A stretch of DNA of 64,000 nt from Massilia sp. H6 (lineage in GTDB: Bacteria > Pseudomonadota > Gammaproteobacteria > Burkholderiales > Burkholderiaceae_D): NCBI RefSeq assembly GCF_024802625.1, contig NZ_CP103371.1:1922001-1986000 (forward strand), in the 5' to 3' direction. Within the stretch, counting starts at the first letter, position 1. The number at the start of each line of letters is the position of its first letter. Shown piece by piece: positions 7,335 to 16,142 of the stretch. The translations under genes were made by a program, and so were the position numbers. The notes beneath the pieces are model-generated. The model had not been told where the DNA came from and searched no databases. It was given only the letters and a program-made list of their open reading frames with translations.

Positions 7335-10105
7335 GCCAGTTGCGCGGCTGGTACCAGCATTGCCCCCGCGCCACCATCCGGGGCAAGCATGCCAGGGTCC
7401 GATGCCGTCGCCAGCATGGCGGTAATGTGGTCGGCCGGCACCGGGCGGCTGAACAGGTAGCCCTGCATCTCGTCGCAGTCATTGGCGCGCAGGAAGTCGC
7501 GCTGCTGTTCGGTTTCGACGCCTTCGGCGATCACCCGCAAATTGAGCTTGTGGCCAAGCGAGATCACGGCCATCGCGATGGCCTGGTCGTCAAGGTTGTC
7601 GGCCAGGTCGGACACGAAGCTCTTGTCGATCTTCAGACGGCTGATCGGGAACGACTTGAGTGCCGACAGGCTCGAGTAGCCGGTGCCGAAGTCGTCGATC
7701 GACAGCGACACTCCCATTGCCTCGATCTCGCGCATCTTTTCCACCGCGCGTGCCAGGTCGCGCATGATCGAGCTTTCGGTGACTTCGACTTCGAGCGCCT
7801 CGGGCGGCAGGCCGGTGTCGCGCAGGGCGCCGGCGATGCGCTCGACCAGGCGTTTCTCTTCGAACTGGCGGGCCGACACATTGACCGACACCACCAGGGG
7901 CGGCAGGCCAGCCGCGCGCCAGGCCATGGCCTGGGCGCAGGCTGTGCGCACAACCCATTCGCCGAGCGGCACGATCAAGCCGCTTTCCTCGGCCAGGCCG
8001 ATGAAGCGCAGCGGCGAGATCAGGCCGTGTTCCGGGTGGTTCCATCGAATCAGCGCCTCGACACCGAATATCACGCCGGTGCGCAGGTCGACCTTGGGCT
8101 GGTACAGCAACTGGAACTGGCAATCTTGCGGACGGTCGCGGTGGATGATGCAGGCATCGAGCGCGCTGCGCAGGCCTTCGAGCAGCACCAGCTTTTCCTC
8201 GACGCAGGCGTTCATTTCGCTGGCATAGAACTGGAAGCTGTCCTTGTTTTCCTTGGCGCGGTACATGGCTGCGTCGGCATTCATCATCAAGGTGTTCGCA
8301 TCGACTCCGTCGCGCGGATAGAGCACCACGCCCATGCTGCAGCTGACCTGTACTTCCTGGCCTTCGACCTCGACCGGCTCGGTGACGGCCTGGCGTACCT
8401 TTTCCAGCAGCGGCGTGATCGCCATCGGGTCACCCGACAGGTCGGGCAGCAGGATTACGAACTCGTCGCCGCCAAAGCGTGCCAGCGTGTCGTTGCGGCG
8501 CAGGCAGCGGCCCATGCGCGCGCCGACCACTTTCAGCAGTTCGTCGCCGGCATTGTGACCAAGACCATCGTTGATCAGCTTGAAACCGTCGAGATCGATG
8601 AAGGCCAGGCCTACGCTGCCACCCTTGCGCTGCGCGTCGCGGATGGCCTGGCCGAGTCGGTCGCGCAGCAGGCTGCGGTTGGGCAGGCCGGTCAGGTCGT
8701 CGTGGTGGGCCAGGTGGCGGATGCGCTGCTCGGTAAGCTTGCGTTCGGTGATGTCGCGCACGATGGCGACCACGCCGCCTTCAACCGGCACCATTTGGCG
8801 GTGCAGCCAGCGGTCCGGTCTTGGCGGGGGCTGCTGCGCCAGCCATTCGGCCTCGCGCGCGGTGCCATCGGTTGCCACGGCCGACAGGTCTTCGAAGATT
8901 CCGCCTCCAAGGTGAGCTGGCAGCAGCCTGGTCATCGACAGGCCTTGCATGCGATGCTTGGTCAAGCCGGTGAGTTCCTCGGCGCGGGAATTGGTGGTCT
9001 CGATGACGAAGTCGGCGGCCTTGCCGCCCAAGCCCGGCACGGTGCGCAGTACGAAGAACGCATCCAGGCTGGCCTCGGACGCGGCGGCATAGGTTTCCTG
9101 CGCCAGCCGCTCGCGCCGGCGCGACTTGGCCAGTTGCCACGACCACACACTGACCAGGAGGACCACGACCGCCAGCAGCGCGGTGATGCCGCTGGCCGCC
9201 AGCAGCCAGGTGCGGCGCTGCTGCCGGAACGGCGCCATCTGTTCCGACTCGGACAGGCCGACCATGGTCACCAGCGGGAAGCCGCTGAGCGGGCGCATGC
9301 TGCGGTAGCGCAGCTCGCCATCGGGCGCGCTGGCAGCGAGCACGATGGTGTCGGGTTCGTCGCTGGCCATGCGCTGGCCCCAGCTGACCGTGTCGCCAAT
9401 GCGCAGCGCACGCACCACGCCGTCGCTGCCGGCCATGCCGAGCATGCCGCGCTGGCCCTGGCGTGAATATTCGTAGGAGCTGGTGAAGAAAGCAGGATCG
9501 ACCGCTACCGTCGCCACCCCGGCGAAGCGGCCGTTGGCATGGTTGATGCGGCGCGAGAACACCACGTGCGGCTCATGCTGGCCGACGGCCTGGCTGACGT
9601 AGGGCGCATTGCCGCGATGGTCGCGGTGGAAGGTGAACCAGGAGTCGCGCGAGGCGTCGGTGCCGGCGTGCTCCGGCGGGTTGCTGGCCACGATGCGTCC
9701 GGCGTCGTTGGTGATGGCGACCCGGAAGACCAGCCCCGGTGGCAACAGGCCCTTGGCGCTCATCGTGCCCAGGGCCGCGTCGGCACCGTTCATGGCCACG
9801 GCGTACTGGACAACGCGCAGGGTCTGGTCAATGGCGCTCAGGCTGCGCGCAAGCTGCGCTTCGTAGGTGTCGACCAGTTCGCGGGTGGCTTCGCGCGCGG
9901 CCTCGCGCACGGCGCGCTCTTCGGTGCGGATCACATGGAAGGTGGCGAGCCACAAGGCCAACACCAGCAGCAGCGCAAACAGCGGCAGCGCAATATGGGT
10001 TTCCAGCCCACGCCCGAGCAGGCGCGCAAGGTTCCGGCGGCGCGCACGCTGCGGCGGCGTTGCCGGCGCTGGCGAAGCATTCGCTTGCCGGATCAGGGTG
10101 TCCAT
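7331..10105 (-). CDS. Cache-PAS-GGDEF-EAL cyclic di-GMP turnover protein
   Basis: The 924-residue inner-membrane protein has TM1 (38-58), a periplasmic double-Cache-like sensor (about 60-295), TM2 (300-322), PAS (about 340-460), GGDEF (465-630) and EAL (635-900). GGDEF carries GGDEF (545-549) and I-site RRND (536-539). EAL carries EALIRW (683-688), VNVSARQF, EVTES, DDFGTGYSS (804-812) and QGYLFSRP. Both enzymatic domains look intact, so the protein could make and degrade c-di-GMP under periplasmic control. Start at 10105 lies five bases from the upstream stop. The small periplasmic binding protein encoded just upstream could feed the Cache domain (inference). Confidence 0.93.
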   Translation of the reverse strand: MDTLIRQANASPAPATPPQRARRRNLARLLGRGLETHIALPLFALLLVLALWLATFHVIRTEERAVREAAREATRELVDTYEAQLARSLSAIDQTLRVVQYAVAMNGADAALGTMSAKGLLPPGLVFRVAITNDAGRIVASNPPEHAGTDASRDSWFTFHRDHRGNAPYVSQAVGQHEPHVVFSRRINHANGRFAGVATVAVDPAFFTSSYEYSRQGQRGMLGMAGSDGVVRALRIGDTVSWGQRMASDEPDTIVLAASAPDGELRYRSMRPLSGFPLVTMVGLSESEQMAPFRQQRRTWLLAASGITALLAVVVLLVSVWSWQLAKSRRRERLAQETYAAASEASLDAFFVLRTVPGLGGKAADFVIETTNSRAEELTGLTKHRMQGLSMTRLLPAHLGGGIFEDLSAVATDGTAREAEWLAQQPPPRPDRWLHRQMVPVEGGVVAIVRDITERKLTEQRIRHLAHHDDLTGLPNRSLLRDRLGQAIRDAQRKGGSVGLAFIDLDGFKLINDGLGHNAGDELLKVVGARMGRCLRRNDTLARFGGDEFVILLPDLSGDPMAITPLLEKVRQAVTEPVEVEGQEVQVSCSMGVVLYPRDGVDANTLMMNADAAMYRAKENKDSFQFYASEMNACVEEKLVLLEGLRSALDACIIHRDRPQDCQFQLLYQPKVDLRTGVIFGVEALIRWNHPEHGLISPLRFIGLAEESGLIVPLGEWVVRTACAQAMAWRAAGLPPLVVSVNVSARQFEEKRLVERIAGALRDTGLPPEALEVEVTESSIMRDLARAVEKMREIEAMGVSLSIDDFGTGYSSLSALKSFPISRLKIDKSFVSDLADNLDDQAIAMAVISLGHKLNLRVIAEGVETEQQRDFLRANDCDEMQGYLFSRPVPADHITAMLATASDPGMLAPDGGAGAMLVPAAQLA

Positions 10106-10109
10106 GGCA

Positions 10110-10541
10110 TCAGCGCAACACCAGGACCGGACGCACGCTGGCATCGAGCGCGGCGCGGTCGATATAGCCGATCATCGCGGGGTTGTCGGCCACCATGCGG
10201 CGCACGGCGCCGTTGTCGGCCACCTCGCGCGGCGGCTGGCCGCGGCCGGTGAAGATCATCTTCGACCAGTGCGCCTTGAGCAGGGCCGGGGTCTTGCCCG
10301 TGACCTGCTGGTAGAACTGGATGCGTTCGTTCGAACCGATGCGCTGGTCGAGCGCGGCTACCTCGACGCCGTCGGGAAGGCTGCCCGCCTGGCCCAGGAA
10401 AATGGCGGCCACCTGGTCGCTCGAGAGCGTAGGGGCTACGCTGCGAGCCGAGACGATCACCACCAGTTCGGCCGAAGCGTTACCGGAGGCTGCCAGCGCC
10501 ACGATGGCGGCGGCAAGAATGCTATGAATATGAATGCCCAT
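10110..10541 (-). CDS. Small periplasmic phosphate-binding-like (PstS-type) protein
   Basis: A 143-residue exported protein with a signal peptide (1-24, ...ASGNASA). The mature part resembles the N-terminal lobe of PstS-type phosphate binding proteins: LSSDQVAAIFLGQ, then TGKTPALLKAHWSKMIFTGRG, and a C-terminal GYIDRAALDASVRPVLVL. It is far shorter than transport PstS (about 320) and no ABC transporter genes are nearby. It lies between a porin and a Cache-GGDEF-EAL gene in one operon, so a sensory rather than uptake role is likely. ATG 10541 is 8 bases after the porin stop. Confidence 0.8.
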   Translation of the reverse strand: MGIHIHSILAAAIVALAASGNASAELVVIVSARSVAPTLSSDQVAAIFLGQAGSLPDGVEVAALDQRIGSNERIQFYQQVTGKTPALLKAHWSKMIFTGRGQPPREVADNGAVRRMVADNPAMIGYIDRAALDASVRPVLVLR

Positions 10542-10549
10542 GCTCTGTC

Positions 10550-11809
10550 TCAGAAAACGAAGTCGAGCGCGACGCTGGCCACATGGACCGTCTGCCCCGA
10601 GCGGAAATCGGCTTGTCGGTTGATCAGGGTCCCGCGCGAGCCGCCGGTCGGCCTTACCTGGTCGTACTGCGCCTTGAGCGCGGCGTTCTCGGCCAGGTCC
10701 CAGCGCAGTCCGGCGCTGGCGGTGCTTTGCACCGGGATCGTCGCCAGACCGGCGTTGAGCTCGGCATTGACCATGGCGGCGATTGGCTGCACCCGCGGCG
10801 GTAAAGCGGCGAGCGGCAGGCCAGGGTCGCTGGTGGCGCTGTTGGCGCGCACCTTGGCATACCCCAGGTAGGGCGTCAGCGCATCGAAGCGGTAGCCGCC
10901 GCCGATGTACATCGAGGTGGTCTGGCCCAGGATGGAGTGCGAGCGGGTGCGCCCGATTTCGGCAGTGGCGAACCACTGTCCCGGATCGTAGCTGATGCCG
11001 GCGCTGGCAATGGCCACGCGCTTGTTCTCGATCGCGTATTGCTCGGCCAGGGACACGCCGCGCGGTCCGAAGGCGCGCAGCGCATTGAATAATTCGGCGC
11101 CAACACCGGTGGTGAGCCTTGCGCGCAAGACCGACACGCGTGCGCTTAGCGGCCCCTGCTCGATGCTGTGCGAGAACCCGGCAACGCCAGTCGCGCGCAG
11201 GCGGTTGCCATCGTTGACGCGGGTATCGGTGTGGCCGTAAAAGAACTGGGTGGCGTTGCGCAGCGACCCGGCGCTCCAGCGCCAGGTGGCATCGATGCCG
11301 TCGCTGCTCGACAGCGGCAGGGCGCCATAGACTTCGACCGGGGTGCGTACCCAAGGCAGGATGTAGCCCACCTTGCGGTAGTCCGCAGCCAGGAATACCG
11401 GCAAGGCGATGCGCCCCAGGCGCAGCGCCAGGTCGGGCGTGACCTGGTATTTGATGTTGGCCCATTCGACCTGCGGCCGGTAGCTGCCCTCGATGCTCTG
11501 CTCGCTCACGAGCTGCAGCACGCCGGACCAGTCGCCCTGCGACACGTCGAGCTGGGCACCGAGACGGCTGTCCACGTGCGGGCTCCAGCGATCACTCGCG
11601 CCGGCGCCGGTGGCGCGCAGGATGGTCGAGGTGTAATCGGCACTGCGGATGCTGGCATGTACCGCGCCGAGCGTTCCGAAGCCGGAGAATTTCCAGGCCG
11701 GCAGCTCGCCCGCGTGGGCGCTGGCACCGGCTAACAGGGTCCAAGCGATCGCGCTGCTGCGCAGCACGGCCGGCACGAAGGTGCAGGCATGGTGGGTTTG
11801 GTACGTCAT
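10550..11809 (-). CDS. Outer-membrane porin-like protein, first gene of the c-di-GMP operon
   Basis: The 419-residue protein has a signal peptide (about 1-33, ending ASAHA) and beta-strand-rich sequence with alternating aromatic/polar residues. It ends in SVALDFVF, a terminal-Phe signature of outer-membrane barrels recognised by BAM. Repeated girdle-like pieces (MYIGGGYRF, SAGLRWDLAENAALKAQYD) support a barrel. I cannot assign the solute. Start is ATG 11809, 145 bases from the divergent-side neighbour, so the operon promoter should lie at 11810-11954. Confidence 0.78.
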   Translation of the reverse strand: MTYQTHHACTFVPAVLRSSAIAWTLLAGASAHAGELPAWKFSGFGTLGAVHASIRSADYTSTILRATGAGASDRWSPHVDSRLGAQLDVSQGDWSGVLQLVSEQSIEGSYRPQVEWANIKYQVTPDLALRLGRIALPVFLAADYRKVGYILPWVRTPVEVYGALPLSSSDGIDATWRWSAGSLRNATQFFYGHTDTRVNDGNRLRATGVAGFSHSIEQGPLSARVSVLRARLTTGVGAELFNALRAFGPRGVSLAEQYAIENKRVAIASAGISYDPGQWFATAEIGRTRSHSILGQTTSMYIGGGYRFDALTPYLGYAKVRANSATSDPGLPLAALPPRVQPIAAMVNAELNAGLATIPVQSTASAGLRWDLAENAALKAQYDQVRPTGGSRGTLINRQADFRSGQTVHVASVALDFVF

Positions 11810-11954
11810 CGTGTTCTGGTAACGGCCGGGCGGCCGTGAAGTGCGGTGAGTTGCGCGACCGGGTGAGGGCACGAAGAAACAGACTTTACCGAAGAGCCCA
11901 TTGAAAGTCGAGATATTTACCAAAAGCAACGAATTGTTTTGGCAAGTTGCGTTG

Positions 11955-12488
11955 TTAGATGGCAACGTCAGCCGCGCCAGCGGCCCATAGCCGCTTTCCG
12001 CCCAGGTCGAGCCAGGTCAGGTAGAGACGCAAGTCGAACTCCAGCTGATGGTACTGCGGCTCCATCCAGCAGCACAGTTTATAGAAAGCCTTGTCGTGCT
12101 GTTTTTCTTTCAGGTGCGCCAGCTCGTGCACGGCGATCATGCGCAGGAAGGGCAGCGGGGTATCGCGGAACACGCTGGCCACCCGGATCTCGTGCTTGGC
12201 CTTGAGGCGGCTGCCCTGTACCCGCGAGATCGCCGTGTGCAGCCCGAGCGCGTGCTGCACGACGTGGAGCTTGCTGTCGTAGGCGACCTTGGCCACCGGT
12301 TCGGCCTGGCGCAGGTAATTGTCTTTCAGGTCCTGGACATAGGTGTACAGCGCCTTGTCGGTGCGCAGGCCATGGGCCTCGGGGTAGCGTCGTAGCAGCA
12401 CGTCGCCGAGTTGCCCGGCGTCGAGCAGGGCGCCAACCTGGGCGCGCAAGGACTCGGGATAGGCGGTGAGGTAGGGAAGCTTGTGCAT
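11955..12488 (-). CDS. YgjP-like (DUF45) metallopeptidase-fold protein
   Basis: A 177-residue protein with HELAH (121-125) and a third histidine at 131 (EKQHDKAF), followed by KLCCWMEPQYHQLEFDLRLYL. This arrangement is typical of the YgjP/SprT-like zincin group; YgjP itself has been reported to hydrolyse UTP. No signal peptide, so probably cytosolic. Start at MHKLPYL was chosen because a longer frame adds unrelated low-complexity residues. It is monocistronic in appearance, 169 bases from the KGG gene. Confidence 0.82.
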   Translation of the reverse strand: MHKLPYLTAYPESLRAQVGALLDAGQLGDVLLRRYPEAHGLRTDKALYTYVQDLKDNYLRQAEPVAKVAYDSKLHVVQHALGLHTAISRVQGSRLKAKHEIRVASVFRDTPLPFLRMIAVHELAHLKEKQHDKAFYKLCCWMEPQYHQLEFDLRLYLTWLDLGGKRLWAAGAADVAI

Positions 12489-12657
12489 AGGGGCCGCAAT
12501 GTAACACGGCGCCCGGCGCCCCAGTCCCCGTACCACGGCGCCGGGCTGCGCGCCGTGGTGTGGATGCATCATGCGGTGGACTGCGCGTGAAGTGAAGGTT
12601 CGTTAAGCCTGCAGCAGCTGTTCGTGGTTGGGAGGGAAGTGTCAACCGCAGGTTTGA

Positions 12658-13011
12658 TCAACTCTCCTTGCCGCCCTGGCGGTTGCCGGCATTCTTGGCC
12701 GCCAAGGCGGCGCGCTGGGCCGATTGCCGGCTTTCGCCACCCTTGCGGCCGATGTCGGCCATGTGGGCGCGGTTGCGGCTAACCGCTTCGCCGCCTTTCT
12801 GGCCGGCGCGGCGGGCTTCTTCGGAATCGAATTCGTGGGCGGTGCCTTTCTGGTGCGCGGCCTGTCCACCCTTGCTGGCAATTTCGCGCTGCTGGTTCTG
12901 GTCCATTGCCGCGAAACCGCGCTTGGCCGGCGTGCCGCTGCCAGCTGCCGTTTTCTGGGCGTTGCCGGACTGGCTGCCCGCGCCCTTGCCACTGTCTTTA
13001 TTCGTCGCCAT
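12658..13011 (-). CDS. KGG-repeat general stress protein
   Basis: A 117-residue hydrophilic, Gly/Lys/Gln/Ala-rich protein without hydrophobic core. It carries repeated KGG cores (SKGGQAAHQ, QKGGEAVSR, RKGGESRQS), as in stress-induced KGG proteins such as GsiB/ConA10-like families. Likely a desiccation or general-stress protein. A strong AAGGAG ribosome binding site precedes ATG 13011. It lies downstream of a hemerythrin-like gene in the same orientation, with 120 bases between. Confidence 0.85.
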   Translation of the reverse strand: MATNKDSGKGAGSQSGNAQKTAAGSGTPAKRGFAAMDQNQQREIASKGGQAAHQKGTAHEFDSEEARRAGQKGGEAVSRNRAHMADIGRKGGESRQSAQRAALAAKNAGNRQGGKES

Positions 13012-13131
13012 GTCGCTCTCCTTGTCTGCCTTGTGTGCCGTCGAAGTGGGAACCCGCGAGCGCTGTTATGGATGCGCTCGTGCCGTTTAGAGGCACGGCT
13101 GGGGCGTTAGTTCCTTGGTTCGGCAAGCGTT

Positions 13132-13695
13132 CTAGCGCGGCCGCGCACGCCGCTCGCGCAGCAGGCCCGGGGCGCCGCGCAGCAGGCCGCGCGGTTCGCT
13201 GCCGTCGATCGCGGACGGCTGCGCAGCAAGGTCGGTTTCGAGTTCGATGCGGCGCGCGCGCAGGCGCTGGCCCAGCGCGGCCTGGTCGATGCCGGCGCGT
13301 GCCAGCGCCGGGAACAGCACGGTCTCTTCGACCGCGACATGGTGCGCTACTTCTTCGGCCAGCACGGCCACGGTGGCCTCGAAGAAGTCGTCGTCCGGGA
13401 ACAAGGTCTCGAGCTGGAGGATCAGTTCGCGCAGGCTGTCGTGCTCCAGCGCTGCGTTGTCGAGCAGGTGGTCGTCGACCAGCGCGCGCAGGGCAGGGTA
13501 GAACAACTCTTCTTCGAGCAGGGCGTGCAGCGCGAGTTCGTCGCACAGGTCGTCGACCAGGTACTCGCGCCGCTCAGCGTCGGTTTCGCTGTCGAGCATG
13601 GCGAATTCGTGGAACATGGCGCGCAGGCGCGCATGGTCGGCGCGCAGCAGGGCAAGGATGCCGCCGGGCGGCTCGGGCAGGTCGGTGGGATGCAT
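13132..13695 (-). CDS. Hemerythrin HHE cation-binding domain protein
   Basis: A 187-residue protein with the HHE pattern of a bacterial hemerythrin-like di-iron four-helix bundle. Candidate ligands are DHARLRAMFHEF (about 20-31), HALLEEELFYPAL (about 55-67), LEHDSLRELI and HHVAVEETVLFPAL (about 118-131). A basic Arg-rich tail (about 150-187) follows. An AGGAGG ribosome binding site four bases before ATG 13695 fixes the start. Expected roles are O2/NO or iron sensing or storage. The pairing with the KGG stress gene suggests a stress context (inference). Confidence 0.85.
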   Translation of the reverse strand: MHPTDLPEPPGGILALLRADHARLRAMFHEFAMLDSETDAERREYLVDDLCDELALHALLEEELFYPALRALVDDHLLDNAALEHDSLRELILQLETLFPDDDFFEATVAVLAEEVAHHVAVEETVLFPALARAGIDQAALGQRLRARRIELETDLAAQPSAIDGSEPRGLLRGAPGLLRERRARPR

Positions 13696-13851
13696 GGCGC
13701 CTCCTAGCCAGGGACTGTTCTGGGGGCGGGGGGTGGGGATAGGAATGGGGACATGATCTCCTCGTCGGGACGTGGGCGCGCAGCGCCAGAGCGTTATAGA
13801 CGCGCCCCGAAGAAGCAAGTTTAGAGCTTCAGAACTGCATATGCGATAAAT

Positions 13852-13886
13852 CAAAAAGAGCGCCGAAAGTCCTTGAATTTCGGCGC
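13852..13886 (-). terminator. Rho-independent terminator of the curA-like gene
   Basis: GCGCCGAAA (13860-13868) pairs with TTTCGGCGC (13878-13886), a 9-bp stem with a 9-base loop. On the minus strand it is followed by TCTTTTTGA. It starts 7 bases after the curA-like stop at 13894, so it should end that transcript. Confidence 0.85.
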
Positions 13887-13893
13887 ACTATGC

Positions 13894-14925
13894 TCAAGCG
13901 TCGGCTAGCTTCAGCACTAGTTTGCCCAAGTTCTTGCCCTCGAAGAGCATCAACAGGGCTTCGGGGAAGCGCTCGAAGCCTTCGGTCACGTTTTCTATGC
14001 TCTTGATACTACCTTCTTGCATCCAGCCGGCCAGCGTCGCCACGCCTTCGGCATAGCGCGGCGCGTAGTCGAACACCACCATGCCTTCCATGCGCGCCCG
14101 GTTCACCAGCAGCGACAGGTAGTTGGCCGGTCCCTTGACCGGGCTGGTGGCGTTGTATTGCGAGATCGCGCCGCAGATGACGATGCGCGCCTTCAAGTTG
14201 ATACGGGTGAGTACCGCATCGAGGATGTCGCCGCCGACGTTGTCGAAATAGACGTCCACGCCATTCGGGCAGTGCTGTTTCAGGCCGGCGTGGACCGGAC
14301 CGGCCTTGTAGTCGATGCAGGCATCGAACCCGAGCTGCTCGACCACGTAACGGCATTTGTCTTCGCCGCCGGCGATGCCGACCACGCGGCACCCCATCTT
14401 CTTGGCCACCTGGCCGACGGTCATGCCGACCGCGCCGGCTGCGCCCGAGACCACCACCGTCTCGCCAGCCTTGGGCTGGCCGACTTCGCGCAGGCCGAAG
14501 AAGGCGGTCATGCCCGGCATGCCGAGGGTATTGAGCCAGGCGGTGGGCGGCGCCAGGGCCGGGTCGATCCGGGTGAACGCCGCGGTCTTGTCGTCGGCCG
14601 GCCCGGACCAGTAGCGCTGCACGCCGGTGCCGCCGACCACGTAATCGCCGATCGCGAAGCGCGGCGACTTCGAGGCGATGACGATCCCCAGGCCGCCCGC
14701 GCGCATGACTTCGCCGATTGCGACCGGGCGGATATACGATTTGCCTTCGTTCATCCAGCCACGCATGGCCGGATCGAGCGACAGGTAGAGCACCTTGACC
14801 ACGATCCCGCCCTCGTCCGGCTCGGCCACGGCTTCTTCGTGGAACAGCCAGTCGTCGGGGCGCGGCATGCCGAGTGGGCGGGCGGCAAGGCGAAATTGCT
14901 GGTTCGGCGGGAATGCGTTGGGCAT
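13894..14925 (-). CDS. NADP-dependent oxidoreductase, CurA/leukotriene B4 dehydrogenase type
   Basis: A 343-residue zinc-independent medium-chain dehydrogenase/reductase. GroES-like N-terminal domain (about 1-125; YLSLDPAMRGWM is typical of this subfamily). A Rossmann domain follows with VVSGAAGAVGMTVGQ (about 156-170) and GIAGGEDKC for NADP(H) binding. Later motifs NGVDVYFDNVGG and ICGAISQYN match CurA/YncB and prostaglandin/alkenal reductases, which reduce alpha,beta-unsaturated ketones or aldehydes. RBS AGGAGACCTGC precedes ATG 14925. Single gene ended by its own hairpin. Confidence 0.9.
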   Translation of the reverse strand: MPNAFPPNQQFRLAARPLGMPRPDDWLFHEEAVAEPDEGGIVVKVLYLSLDPAMRGWMNEGKSYIRPVAIGEVMRAGGLGIVIASKSPRFAIGDYVVGGTGVQRYWSGPADDKTAAFTRIDPALAPPTAWLNTLGMPGMTAFFGLREVGQPKAGETVVVSGAAGAVGMTVGQVAKKMGCRVVGIAGGEDKCRYVVEQLGFDACIDYKAGPVHAGLKQHCPNGVDVYFDNVGGDILDAVLTRINLKARIVICGAISQYNATSPVKGPANYLSLLVNRARMEGMVVFDYAPRYAEGVATLAGWMQEGSIKSIENVTEGFERFPEALLMLFEGKNLGKLVLKLADA

Positions 14926-15048
14926 GCAGGTCTCCTGATCGTATTGGCAACGTGACTATACCGTCTTCGCCGCGCCCGCGTGCGGCGCGTGCGACAATAG
15001 CGGGCTCAGTTCCAGCTACCCGAACTCCCACGCTACCGAGCACGCATC

Positions 15049-15591
15049 ATGGCTATCAAAGCAACCATCTACAAGGCCGACCTGTCGATTGCCGACATGG
15101 ACCGCAACTACTACGGCGACCATACGCTGACCATCGCACGCCACCCGTCCGAGACCGACGAGCGCGTAATGATCCGCGTGCTGGCCTATGCGCTGTATGC
15201 CGACCCGGCCCTGGCCTTTACCAAGGACCTGTTCGACGTCGAAGAGCCGGCACTGTGGCTCAAGGACCTGACCGGCGCCATCGACCTGTGGATCGAAGTC
15301 GGCCAGCCGGACGAAAAACGCATCCTGAAGGCGGCCGGGCGCTCAAGCAAGGTGGTGGTGCTCAGCTATAGTGCCACCAGCGACATCTGGTTCAAGGGCA
15401 TCGCCAACAAGATCGATCGCGCCCGCAACGTCTCGGTGATCAATATTCCGAGCGAGACCAGCACGCAGCTGGAGAAGATGGCCAAGCGCAACATGCAGCT
15501 GCAGTGCACGATCCAGGACAGCCAGATCTGGCTCACCGACGGCGTCGATACGGTGCTGGTCGAGCGTGAATACCTGCGCGGATCGCTGTAG
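15049..15591 (+). CDS. YaeQ family protein
   Basis: A 180-residue member of the YaeQ family. It has the usual N-terminus (ATIYKADLSIADMDRNYYGDH) and the conserved core DLWIEVGQPDEKRILKA. The fold is reported to resemble PD-(D/E)XK nucleases (family knowledge); the exact role is unsettled, and RfaH-related effects have been proposed for enterobacterial YaeQ. Divergent from the curA-like gene. The copper chaperone gene begins 52 bases after its stop but appears to have its own -10 box. Confidence 0.9.
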   Translation: MAIKATIYKADLSIADMDRNYYGDHTLTIARHPSETDERVMIRVLAYALYADPALAFTKDLFDVEEPALWLKDLTGAIDLWIEVGQPDEKRILKAAGRSSKVVVLSYSATSDIWFKGIANKIDRARNVSVINIPSETSTQLEKMAKRNMQLQCTIQDSQIWLTDGVDTVLVEREYLRGSL

Positions 15592-15607
15592 GCCCCCGCG
15601 CCAAGGC

Positions 15608-15613
15608 TATAAT
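15608..15613 (+). promoter_or_regulatory. Possible -10 box for the copper chaperone gene
   Basis: A perfect TATAAT lies in the 52-base gap after yaeQ, 31 bases before ATG 15644. No good -35 is present at the usual spacing; the position would fall in the last codons of yaeQ. Confidence 0.4.
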
Positions 15614-15643
15614 TCTCGCTTCCCCTCATTTATGGTGCCGCAC

Positions 15644-16093
15644 ATGACCCGACAGCTTCTTGCCCTGCTTGCTGGTAACCTGCTTTGCGCTTGCGCGTTT
15701 GCCCAGGTCACGGTGTCCGATGCCTGGATCCGCGCCACCGTGCCGCAGCAGAAAGTCACCGGCGCCTTCATGCGCCTGCAGTCGGCCACGCCGGCCCGCT
15801 TGGTCGCCGTGCAGGCCGAAGTGGCCGGCCGCGCCGAACTGCACGAGATGGCGATGGATGGCCAGACCATGCGCATGCGCCGCCTCGACGCGGTCGAGCT
15901 CCCGGCCGGCAAGCCGGTCAACCTCGCCAGCGGCGGCTACCACATCATGCTGATGGACCTGAGACGCCAGGTAAAAGACGGCGAGACCGTCGCGCTGACA
16001 CTGACCGTGCAAGACGGCGCCGGCAAGCGCCAGGACGTCAAGGTGTCGGTGCCGGTAAAGCCGCTGACGCACAGCGCCCATGCGGGGCACTGA
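15644..16093 (+). CDS. PCu(A)C-type periplasmic copper chaperone
   Basis: A 149-residue exported protein: signal peptide about 1-18 (LLCACAFA), then the PCu(A)C beta domain. The copper-binding signature H-x-M...M...H-x-M is visible as ELHEMAMDGQTMRMR and YHIMLMDLR. The C-terminus carries extra histidines (HSAHAGH). It should bind Cu(I) in the periplasm and help load the CuA or CuB site of cytochrome oxidases. ATG 15632 is an alternative start that would lengthen the signal by four residues. Convergent with the GIN-domain gene. Confidence 0.9.
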   Translation: MTRQLLALLAGNLLCACAFAQVTVSDAWIRATVPQQKVTGAFMRLQSATPARLVAVQAEVAGRAELHEMAMDGQTMRMRRLDAVELPAGKPVNLASGGYHIMLMDLRRQVKDGETVALTLTVQDGAGKRQDVKVSVPVKPLTHSAHAGH

Positions 16094-16099
16094 ATAACG

Positions 16100-16139
16100 C
16101 TGCCAGCAGGCCGGCCGGGCATGGCGCCCGGCGCGGCAG
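16100..16139. terminator. GC-rich hairpin between convergent genes
   Basis: Outer arms CTGCC/GGCAG enclose GCCGGGC/GCCCGGC with a short loop, in the 49-base gap between the convergent copper chaperone and GIN-domain genes. There is no U tract on either side, so a rho-independent role is doubtful; it may act as a bidirectional transcript end or RNA stabiliser. Confidence 0.4.
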
Positions 16140-16142
16140 TGC

